Assembly: GCF_010726645.1 (NCBI RefSeq)
Contig: NZ_AP022563.1
Coordinates: forward strand, 744,001-808,000
DNA: 64,000 nt
Direction of reading: 5' to 3'
From: Mycolicibacterium duvalii
GTDB taxonomy: Bacteria > Actinomycetota > Actinomycetes > Mycobacteriales > Mycobacteriaceae
This document shows, piece by piece, positions 17,776 to 25,400 of this stretch. Made by a program: the position numbers and the translations under genes. Below the pieces are notes generated by a model, which ran no database searches, was not told the DNA's origin, and saw only the letters and a list, made by a program, of their open reading frames with translations. Position 1 is the stretch's first letter; each line of letters opens with the position of its first letter.

Positions 17776-19458
17776 TCACCTCAGGTCCGCGTCATCGGCT
17801 CGTAGTGCCCACGTAGCGAAACGCTCACCCTGCTCGCGTTGTTTCACGAAGTTGCGGACCACCCGCTCGATGTAGTCACCGAGCTCGCTGGCCAGCACCT
17901 TGTGCTGGCGCAACTTGCGACCAAAGCCGCTGTCCAGACCCAGGCTCCCGCCCAGATGGACCTGGAATCCCTCTTCGGGACCTTCACCATCGTCGACCAT
18001 CTGCCCCTTGAAACCGATGTCGGCGACCTGAATCCGCGCGCACGAGTTCGGGCAGCCGTTGATGTTGATCGTGATCGGCACGTCGAGCTGGGCGTTGATG
18101 TCCTCCAGGCGCCGCTCCAGCTCCGGCACCAGCACCTGCGAGCGGCTGCGCGTTTCGGCGAAACTGAGCTTGCAGAACTCGATTCCGGTGCAGGCCATCA
18201 GGTTCCGCCGCCAGTGCGACGGTGTCGACGGCAGCCCGAGGGCATCCAGCCCGGCCCGCAGATCGTCGAGCTTTTCGTCGGGGACGTCGAGGATGATCAG
18301 TTTCTGATACGGCGTGAACCGCACCCGGTCCGAACCCGCGGCTTCGGCAAGGTCGGCGACCTTGCTGAGGATGGTGCCCGTAACCCGGCCGGCGATGGGT
18401 GCGACACCGACCGCATTGAGCCCGTTCTTGAGCTTCTGCACGCCCACATGGTCGATGGGCCGGGTCACCGGCTCCGGCGCGGGACCGTCGAGCAGTGGAC
18501 GCTTCAGGTACTCCGTTTCGAGAACTTCGCGGAATTTCTCAACGCCCCAGTCCTTGATCAGGAACTTCATCCGGGCCTTGCTGCGCAGCCGGCGGTAACC
18601 GTAGTCGCGGAACACGCTGACCACGGCCTCCCACACATCGGGCACCTCGTCGAGCGGCACCCACACCCCGACCCGCTGAGCCAGCATCGGGTTGGTCGAC
18701 AGGCCGCCGCCGACCCACAGGTCGAAACCGGGTCCGTGCTCGGGGTGGTGGACGCCGATGAACGCGACGTCGTTGACCTCGTGGACCACGTCCTGCAGAC
18801 CGGAGATCGCCGTCTTGAACTTACGCGGCAGGTTCGAGTACTCGGGCTTGCCGATATAGCGCTTGACGATCTCGTTCACCGCGGGGGTGGCGTCGATCAC
18901 CTCGTCGAGCGACTCACCGGCCAGCGGGGAGCCGAGCACGACGCGGGGGCAGTCACCGCAGGCCTCGGTGGTCTGCAGGCCGACCTCGTCGAGGCGACGC
19001 CAGATCTCGGGCATGTCCTCGACCCGGATCCAGTGGTACTGCACGTTCTGCCGGTCGGAGATGTCGGCGGTGTCGCGGGCGAACTCGGTGGAGATCTGCC
19101 CCAGGGTGCGCAGAGCGGCGCTGCTCAGCGCGCCACCGTCGGAGCGCACCCGCAGCATGAAGAACTCGTCTTCGAGCATGTCGGTGTTCTCGTCACCGGT
19201 CCACGTCCCGTCGAAGCCGGGCTTGCGCTGGGTGTACAGACCCCACCACCGGAACCGGCCGCGCAGGTCGCCCTTGTCGATCGACTCGAAACCGTTCTTG
19301 GCGTAGATGTTCTCGATGCGCGCCCGCACGTTGAGCGGGTTGTCGTCCTTCTTGGCCTGCTCGTTGGCGTTGAGCGGCTCGCGGTACCCCAGGGCCCACT
19401 GACCTTCGCCGCGGGGGCGTTTGGCGGGCTTGGCGGGGGGTGTCTTGGCTGTGGTCAT
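17776..19458 (-). CDS. nirA: Ferredoxin-dependent sulfite reductase NirA/SirA
   Basis: 560-residue siroheme/[4Fe-4S] enzyme reducing sulfite to sulfide. Cluster ligands are C423-X5-C429 (CTGIEFC) and C469-X3-C473 (CPNSC). Y75 and C167 match the Tyr-Cys pair that is cross-linked beside the siroheme in the M. tuberculosis enzyme (offset of six residues). First gene of the nirA-cysH-che1 operon; siroheme is likely metallated by the Che1 protein. A poly-Cys leader ORF upstream (stop at 19572) points to cysteine-responsive translation. Confidence 0.95.
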   Translation of the reverse strand: MTTAKTPPAKPAKRPRGEGQWALGYREPLNANEQAKKDDNPLNVRARIENIYAKNGFESIDKGDLRGRFRWWGLYTQRKPGFDGTWTGDENTDMLEDEFFMLRVRSDGGALSSAALRTLGQISTEFARDTADISDRQNVQYHWIRVEDMPEIWRRLDEVGLQTTEACGDCPRVVLGSPLAGESLDEVIDATPAVNEIVKRYIGKPEYSNLPRKFKTAISGLQDVVHEVNDVAFIGVHHPEHGPGFDLWVGGGLSTNPMLAQRVGVWVPLDEVPDVWEAVVSVFRDYGYRRLRSKARMKFLIKDWGVEKFREVLETEYLKRPLLDGPAPEPVTRPIDHVGVQKLKNGLNAVGVAPIAGRVTGTILSKVADLAEAAGSDRVRFTPYQKLIILDVPDEKLDDLRAGLDALGLPSTPSHWRRNLMACTGIEFCKLSFAETRSRSQVLVPELERRLEDINAQLDVPITININGCPNSCARIQVADIGFKGQMVDDGEGPEEGFQVHLGGSLGLDSGFGRKLRQHKVLASELGDYIERVVRNFVKQREQGERFATWALRADDADLR

Positions 19459-19571
19459 GAAATGGCTCTCGGTCGGAGCCGGCGTACGGACCGCGCGTTC
19501 TCACCGGGGGGCTGTCCGGCGGCGCAGATCCGGCGGCCAGCTGATGAGCAAGGGGTGGGCTGGGTCCTGGA

Positions 19572-19685
19572 TCAGGCGCGACAAGAAAGACAGCAACAAG
19601 TACAGACGCGCTTGAAGTCGACATGACGCCGGGCCACCAGCACAACACGGGTGGGCAGAATGCGGGCGTCGATCACGTCGGCCAT
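19572..19685 (-). CDS. Poly-cysteine leader peptide upstream of nirA-cysH-che1
   Basis: Short minus-strand reading frame ending VARRHVDFKRVCTCCCLSC followed by two residues and a stop, 113 bases before nirA. The Cys-Thr-Cys-Cys-Cys run plus a later Cys marks a cysteine-sensing attenuator. The RRHVDxxR stretch before the cysteines resembles a recurring motif of short actinobacterial leader peptides. The start is uncertain: ATG 19685 gives 37 residues, GTG 19643 gives 23 and GTG 19637 gives 21. The motif begins just after the GTG starts, so a shorter peptide is plausible. No convincing leaderless -10 was found for any of them. Confidence 0.7.
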   Translation of the reverse strand: MADVIDARILPTRVVLVARRHVDFKRVCTCCCLSCRA

Positions 19686-19801
19686 TGTGCCACGAATGGC
19701 GGCATCGGCCCTAACCGGCCCAAATATGCGCGCAGGCTGCGCGGAAGGGGGGCCGCCGGCGGAACCTCGGCACGGGGGAACCGTCCTGGTCGGCCGGCTG
19801 G

Positions 19802-19807
19802 AACAAT
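19802..19807 (+). promoter_or_regulatory. Candidate -10 for hemW
   Basis: AACAAT is seven bases before ATG 19815, consistent with a leaderless transcript. Together with the leader ORF on the other strand it accounts for the 19459-19814 intergenic region. Confidence 0.35.
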
Positions 19808-19814
19808 CGGTGGG

Positions 19815-21002
19815 ATGGACGTGTCCGTGCCGGTCTCTGAGGCGGCCGCCGACCTGCCTGCGCTGACGGCTCCGGCGGGGCGCCCCTTCGGCGTCTACAT
19901 CCACGTGCCGTTCTGTGCGACACGCTGCGGCTACTGTGATTTCAACACCTACACTGCCGCCGAACTCGGGGACTCCAGCCCGGACGGCTGGCTGGCGGCG
20001 CTGCGCACCGAACTCGAGCTGGCCGCCGCCCACCTGGGCGAGGTGCCGGAGGTGTCGACGGTGTTCGTCGGCGGCGGCACCCCGTCGCTGCTGGGCGCCG
20101 CCGGGCTGGCCGGCGTGCTCGACGCGGTCCGGGCCCGGTTCCAGCTGGCCGCCGATGCCGAAGTGACCACCGAGGCCAACCCGGAGTCGACCTCGCCGGA
20201 GTTCTTCGCGGCCCTGCGCACCGCCGGCTACACCCGGGTCTCGCTGGGCATGCAGTCCACGGCTGCACATGTGCTCAAGGCCCTGGACCGGATGCATTCG
20301 CCCGGACGTGCCGTCGACGCCGCCCGGGAAGCACGCCGCGCCGGGTTCGACCACGTCAACCTCGACCTGATCTACGGCACGCCGGGGGAGCGCGACGACG
20401 ACCTGCGCGGGTCGCTGGATGCGGTGCTGGCCGCCGGTGTCGACCACGTGTCGGCCTACGCGCTGATCGTCGAGGAGGGCACCGCGCTGGCCCGTCGGGT
20501 GCGACGCGGCGAGCTGCCCGCCCCGGACGACGATGTGCTGGCCCGCCGCTACGAGCTGATCGACCGCCACCTCGGCGGGGCCGGTTTCGCCTGGTACGAG
20601 GTGTCCAACTGGAGCCGGCCCGGCGGGGAGTGCCGACACAACATGGGGTACTGGAACGGCGGTCAGTGGTGGGGCGCGGGGCCCGGCGCGCACGGCTACG
20701 TGGCGGCGACGCGATGGTGGAACGTCAAGCACCCGGCGACCTATGCGGCGGTGCTGGCCGGCCGGCGGCTGCCGGTCGCCGACTTCGAGAATCTCTCCGA
20801 AGGCACCGCCCACGTCGAAGACGTGATGCTGCGGGTGCGGATGCGCGCCGGGCTTCCGCTCGCGGCGTTGTCCGCGGCCGAACGGACCCGAGCCGCGATC
20901 GCGATCGACGACGGTCTCCTGCGCGCCGACGGCGGCGCGGTGGTGCTCACCGACCGCGGTCGGCTGCTGGCCGATGCGGTGGTCCGCTCGCTGCTGGACT
21001 GA
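19815..21002 (+). CDS. hemW: HemW/HemN-type radical SAM protein
   Basis: 395 residues from ATG 19815; the frame is open upstream but that part is polar low-complexity sequence and no SD is seen. The radical SAM motif is CATRCGYCDF (CxxxCxxC), with GGGTPSLL for SAM binding. HemN coproporphyrinogen dehydrogenases have a fourth Cys right after this motif; here it is Asp-Phe, which favours the heme-chaperone HemW group, although M. tuberculosis labels its orthologue hemN. The gene ends beside a tandem repeat and converges on a flavin/F420-type oxidoreductase. Confidence 0.88.
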   Translation: MDVSVPVSEAAADLPALTAPAGRPFGVYIHVPFCATRCGYCDFNTYTAAELGDSSPDGWLAALRTELELAAAHLGEVPEVSTVFVGGGTPSLLGAAGLAGVLDAVRARFQLAADAEVTTEANPESTSPEFFAALRTAGYTRVSLGMQSTAAHVLKALDRMHSPGRAVDAAREARRAGFDHVNLDLIYGTPGERDDDLRGSLDAVLAAGVDHVSAYALIVEEGTALARRVRRGELPAPDDDVLARRYELIDRHLGGAGFAWYEVSNWSRPGGECRHNMGYWNGGQWWGAGPGAHGYVAATRWWNVKHPATYAAVLAGRRLPVADFENLSEGTAHVEDVMLRVRMRAGLPLAALSAAERTRAAIAIDDGLLRADGGAVVLTDRGRLLADAVVRSLLD

Positions 21003-21006
21003 CTAC

Positions 21007-21058
21007 AGCAGCACGTCGGCGAGCCGACTCAGAGCAGCACGTCGGCGAGCCGACTCAG
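21007..21058. repeat. 26-base tandem duplication at the hemW/oxidoreductase convergent ends
   Basis: Two identical 26-base units (21007-21032, 21033-21058) follow the hemW stop. A third, diverged copy continues into the oxidoreductase 3' coding end at about 21059-21080. Each unit carries the TGA stop of the minus-strand gene (TCA on the plus strand), so the gene's own 3' tail appears to have been duplicated. Confidence 0.85.
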
Positions 21059-21927
21059 AGCAGCGCCGCGGCGAGCCGACGCCACTGCTCGCGCGGAAAC
21101 TCGCGCGGATCGGTGGTCAGCACCTGCACACAGACGTGGTCGGCGCCGGCCTGCCGATGCTCGTCGATGCGGCGCCGCACGGTCTCCTCGTCCCCCCAGG
21201 CCAGCAGGGCGTCGAAGACGCGGTCGCTGACGGTGCTCAGGTCCTCTTCGGTGAAGCCGAGGCGCAGCAGGTTGTTGGCGTAATTCGGCAGCGCGAGATA
21301 CGACTTGAGCCACTCGGTGCCGATGGCCCGTGCCTGGTCACGGTCCTCGGTGAGCAACACGCCCTGTTCGGGCAGGAGCAGTGGTCCCTCGCCGAGCACC
21401 TCGCGCGCCTGCCGGGTGTGCTCGGGCGTGGTCAGATACGGATGGGCGCCGCGCCCGCGGTCGGCCGACAGCTGCAGCATCTTCGGTCCCAGCGCGGCCA
21501 GCACCCGGTTGTCCTTCGGCACCGGCTGCGCCGCGCTGTCCAGACCGTCGAGGAAGGCCCTGGTGGCGGCCAGCGGCTTGCGGTAGCGGCCCGGCTCGCC
21601 GGCGTCGATCAGCGGGGCGTGACTGCAGCCGATGCCGAGCAGGAAACGTTCGCCGTGGGCCTGGGTCAGCGCGGCGTACCGGTGTGCCACGTCGGCGGGT
21701 TCATGCATCCAGAGGTTGAGGATGCCGGTGGCGATGACCGTCTGCTTGGTGGCGGAGAGCAGGTTCTCCACCGAGTCGAGCACCGGTCCACCGACGTCGG
21801 GAATCCACAGCGCGGTGAAGCCGAGGTCATCGAGCTCGGCGGCCGCTTCGGCTGCCTCCTCCGGGTTCCCGTAGCGCAACTGCGAACTCCACAACCCGAT
21901 TCCAGACAGCTCCATGGGTCTACTCAT
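21055..21927 (-). CDS. LLM-class F420-dependent oxidoreductase
   Basis: 290 residues from ATG 21927; ATG 21915 (MELSGIGLW) is an alternative. It is a TIM-barrel luciferase-like monooxygenase fold: AAAELDDLGFTALWIPDVGG near the N terminus, then a GILNLWMHEPADVAHRYAAL region and RFLLGIGCSHAPLI, typical of mycobacterial F420-dependent LLM enzymes. Substrate cannot be read from sequence. It is divergent from the small SnoaL-like gene. The C-terminal codons lie next to the 26-base repeat. Confidence 0.8.
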   Translation of the reverse strand: MSRPMELSGIGLWSSQLRYGNPEEAAEAAAELDDLGFTALWIPDVGGPVLDSVENLLSATKQTVIATGILNLWMHEPADVAHRYAALTQAHGERFLLGIGCSHAPLIDAGEPGRYRKPLAATRAFLDGLDSAAQPVPKDNRVLAALGPKMLQLSADRGRGAHPYLTTPEHTRQAREVLGEGPLLLPEQGVLLTEDRDQARAIGTEWLKSYLALPNYANNLLRLGFTEEDLSTVSDRVFDALLAWGDEETVRRRIDEHRQAGADHVCVQVLTTDPREFPREQWRRLAAALL

Positions 21928-21950
21928 ACCGTGCCGACGGGCACTGGCGC

Positions 21951-21956
21951 TACGGT
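21951..21956 (+). promoter_or_regulatory. -10 element for the SnoaL-like gene
   Basis: TACGGT is six bases before ATG 21963, the geometry of a leaderless mycobacterial gene. Confidence 0.45.
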
Positions 21957-21962
21957 CGGTCC

Positions 21963-22346
21963 ATGGCATTCGACCCGGCGGCGGTGGCCCGCGCCTTCTC
22001 CGAGCATCGGTTCGACGACGCGCTGGATCACCTCGCCGCCGACGTGAAGTGGACCATCGTGGGCGGGATGGTCCTCGAAGGGGCCGACGCGGTGCGGCGC
22101 ACCTGCCGGGACACGTTGGAGAGCCTGCGGGGCGCGAGGGTGGAGTTCGACCGTAGTGTGACCGCGGCGGGCCGCGAGGTGGTGGCCGTCGACACCCTGG
22201 TGCGCTACGTGCGCCCGGACGGGCTCACCGCGGTGGCAAGCTGCACCATCTACGAGTTCGAGGGTGAGAAGATCACGACGATCACGTCCTACGCCGTGGA
22301 AGTCGACCCCGACGACGCCGGTGCACAACCCCCGCCGCACCGCTGA
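21963..22346 (+). CDS. SnoaL-like/NTF2-fold protein
   Basis: 127 residues resembling the SnoaL/limonene epoxide hydrolase cone fold: an N-terminal helix pair (FSEHRFDDALDHLAADVKWTI), GGMVLEGADAVRRTC, then strands ending EFEGEKITTITSYAVE. Many such proteins are small enzymes or binding proteins, and no catalytic set is clear here. Likely leaderless. It lies between the oxidoreductase and the mycobactin locus, with no sign of belonging to either. Confidence 0.7.
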   Translation: MAFDPAAVARAFSEHRFDDALDHLAADVKWTIVGGMVLEGADAVRRTCRDTLESLRGARVEFDRSVTAAGREVVAVDTLVRYVRPDGLTAVASCTIYEFEGEKITTITSYAVEVDPDDAGAQPPPHR

Positions 22347-22416
22347 GCAAACGTCTGCCGCGAGGGTAGATTCCTGATCGCCCGGCACTTGTGCCAAGAT
22401 GTCGCGCATGCGTCAG

Positions 22417-22437
22417 TTAGGGCAGCCTAAACATAGT
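22417..22437 (+). promoter_or_regulatory. IdeR-like iron box and -10 upstream of the polyketide synthase
   Basis: The 19 bases at 22417-22435 match the mycobacterial IdeR consensus (TTAGGTTAGSCTAACCTAA) at 14 of 19 positions by eye, including the TTAGG and AGSCTAA cores. A -10-like CATAGT at 22432-22437 overlaps the box, so bound IdeR-iron would block the promoter. Confidence 0.7.
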
Positions 22438-22463
22438 TCGCCGGCACCGCGGGTGCCCCGGGC

Positions 22464-25400
22464 GTGCCTGCCGACGTGACACCGACCCGAGCCCCCGAGC
22501 CGATCGCCGTCGTCGGCATCGGGTGTCGGGTGGCGGGCGGCGTCGGCACCGTCGAGCAGTTCTGGTCGTTCCTGCTCGAGGGCGGCAGCGCGGTGCGCCA
22601 GGTGCCGGCCGACCGCTGGGAGCCCTATCTGCACCGCGACCCGCGCAACGCCGCGGTGCTGCGCGAGACCACCCGGTGGGGCACCTTCCTTGACGACCTG
22701 CCCGGTTTCGACGCGGACTTCTTCGGGGTCTCCCCGCGGGAGGCCGAGTTGATGGATCCTCAGCAGCGGCTCGCGCTCGAGGTGTCGTGGGAAGCGTTGG
22801 AGCACGCCGGAATCGACCCGCGTGCGCTGGCCGGCACCGACACCGCGGTGCTGATGGGCGTCAATTCCGATGACTACGGCAAGCTGCTGATGGAGGACCT
22901 CGACGGCATCGAGGCCTGGACCGGGATCGGCACCTCGCTGTGCGGGGTGGCCAACCGCGTGTCGCATCTGCTCGACCTGCGCGGTCCGAGTGTGGCACTC
23001 GACGCCGCCTGTGCGGCGTCGCTGGTCGCCGTGCACCAGGGCTGCCAGTTGCTGCGCGACGGTGAGACGTCGCTGGTACTCGCTGGTGGGGTCAGCGCGC
23101 TGATCGGGCCCGGACTGACCCGGGTGCTCGACGTCGCAGGTGCCACCGCGCCCGACGGCAGGTGCAAGACGTTCGATGCCTCCGCCGACGGCTACGGACG
23201 GGGCGAGGGGGCCGGCGTCGTCGTGCTCAAACGACTCACCGACGCGACCCGCGACGGCGACTGCGTGCTCGCGGTGGTTCGCGGCGGTGCCGTCGCCCAG
23301 GACGGCCGCACCGTCGGCATCATGTCACCGAACGGCCAAGCGCAGCAGGATCTGTTCCGGCTCGCCTGCCGGAGTTCGGGCATCGCACCCGACAGCGTCG
23401 GCTACATCGAGGCCCACGGCACCGGCACCCCCACAGGCGACCCGGTCGAGGTCGCCGCGTTGTCGGCGGTGTACGGCGCCGGCCGCGCCGAAGCGCCCTG
23501 CGCCCTCGGATCGGTCAAGCCGAACACCGGACATCTCGAGGGCGGTGCCGGGGTGATCGGTCTGATCAAGACCGTGCTGGCGCTGCATCACGAGACGTTG
23601 CCGCCGACCGCCGGGGTGCGCACGCTCAACCCGGCCATCGACTGGGCCGCCAGCGGGTTGCGGGTGCCCATCGCGGCCGAACCCTGGCCGCGTGGCACCA
23701 CACCGCGCCGCGCCGCGGTGTGCAGTTACGGCTACGGCGGCACCATCGCGCACGTCCTGCTCGAAGAGTCACCTGCTATACCTTCACCCGAGAAGCCGAC
23801 GTCCACAGCAGTTTTCCTGCCGTTGTCGGCGCGCGCCGATGACCGCCTGGCTCGCCACGCCGCTGTACTGGCCGACCATCTGCGCGGCACGGGCGTCGAC
23901 ACCGAACGGCTGGCCGCGACGTTGTGGACCCGCCGGCCGCACGAACCGGTGCGCGCCGCGGTGGTGCTCGATGGTCTACAGCCGACCCACCGTGCGGAAG
24001 CCGTCGTCACCGCGCTTGACACCCTGGCCGCGCAGGGCCGGGACCCGCGGGTCGTGACCGGACACGTTCTCCCGGGTGCCGGGGACGGCGCGGTCTGGGT
24101 GTTCTCCGGCCACGGCTCCCATTGGGCCGGCATGGGCCGCGAATTGCTGGTCACCGAACCGCTTTTCGCGGCGACGGTCGACGAGGTGGACGAGGTGTTC
24201 CACCGCGAGCTGGGCTTCAGCGCCCGGGAGGCGCTGACCGCCGAAGACCTCGGAGGTACCGACCAGGTGCAGGCGCTGACCTTCGCGATGCAGGTCGGGC
24301 TGGCCGCGGTGCTGACCGCGCGCGGAGTCACCCCGTCGGCGGTGATCGGGCACTCCGTCGGTGAGGTCGCCGCGTGCGTGGTCACCGGCGTCTTCGACCT
24401 CGCCCACGGCGCGGCGGTGGCCTGCTACCGCGCCCGCGGCTTCCGCCGGGTCGCCGGCAGTGGAGCGATGGCATTGGTGCGGCTGCCGTTCGACGAGACC
24501 GCCCGTGCGCTGGCCGGACGCCCGGATGTGGTGGCGGCCATCAGCGCGTCACCGCAATCCACGGTGATCTCGGGCACCGTCGCCGAGGTCGGCGACGTGG
24601 CGGCGCGGTGGAGCGCTGAGGGCATGATGGTGCGCCGGGTCAACACCGACGTCGCATTCCACAGTCCCGCGATGGACCCGCTGGCTGACGACCTGGCCCG
24701 GCTGGTAGCTGGGCTGCCCGAACCGGCGGACCCGCGAATCCCGTTGTACAGCACCGCATTGACCGATCCGCGGTCGATGGCGGCGCGCGGGCCGCAGTAC
24801 TGGGCCACCAACCTGCGCGACCGGGTGCGTTTCGCCGAGGCAGTGACCGCCGCCGCCCAGGACGGCCATCGGCTCTTCCTCGAGGTGTCCGCACACCCGG
24901 TGGTGGCCCATTCCATCGCCGAGACGATGGCGCATCTCGGACACGACGAGCACGCGGTGGTCCCGGTGCTGCGCCGCGACCAGCCGGAACGGCGCGCCGT
25001 CGGAGCCGCGGTCGCCGGGCTGTACTGCCACGGTGCGCCGGTGGCCCACGGTTACACCCGGACCAGTCCGTGGACGTCGGGGCTGCCCGGCACCCAGTGG
25101 CGGCACCGCCGGTTCTGGCGCACCCCGAGCGCCCCGCCCGGTACCGGGGCTATGCACGACGTCACATCGCATACTCTGCTCGGGGGGGCGACCGAGGTCA
25201 CCGGCCCGGTCCCGGCCCGCGTTTGGCAGACCCGACTCGATCTCACCAACCGGCCCTACCCCGGTGACCATCCGGTGCAGCACACCGAGATCGTTCCCGC
25301 CGCAGTACTTCTCAACACATTCCTGAACGCTGCCCAAAGCGGCCTCAACGACATCCGGTTGCGCACCCCGGTGGCGCCGGGACGTCCCCGCGACATCCAG

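Noticed and set aside
17839..19626. 595-codon plus-strand frame opposite nirA
   Set aside because: Antisense shadow of nirA; low-complexity His/Asp/Gln-rich translation.
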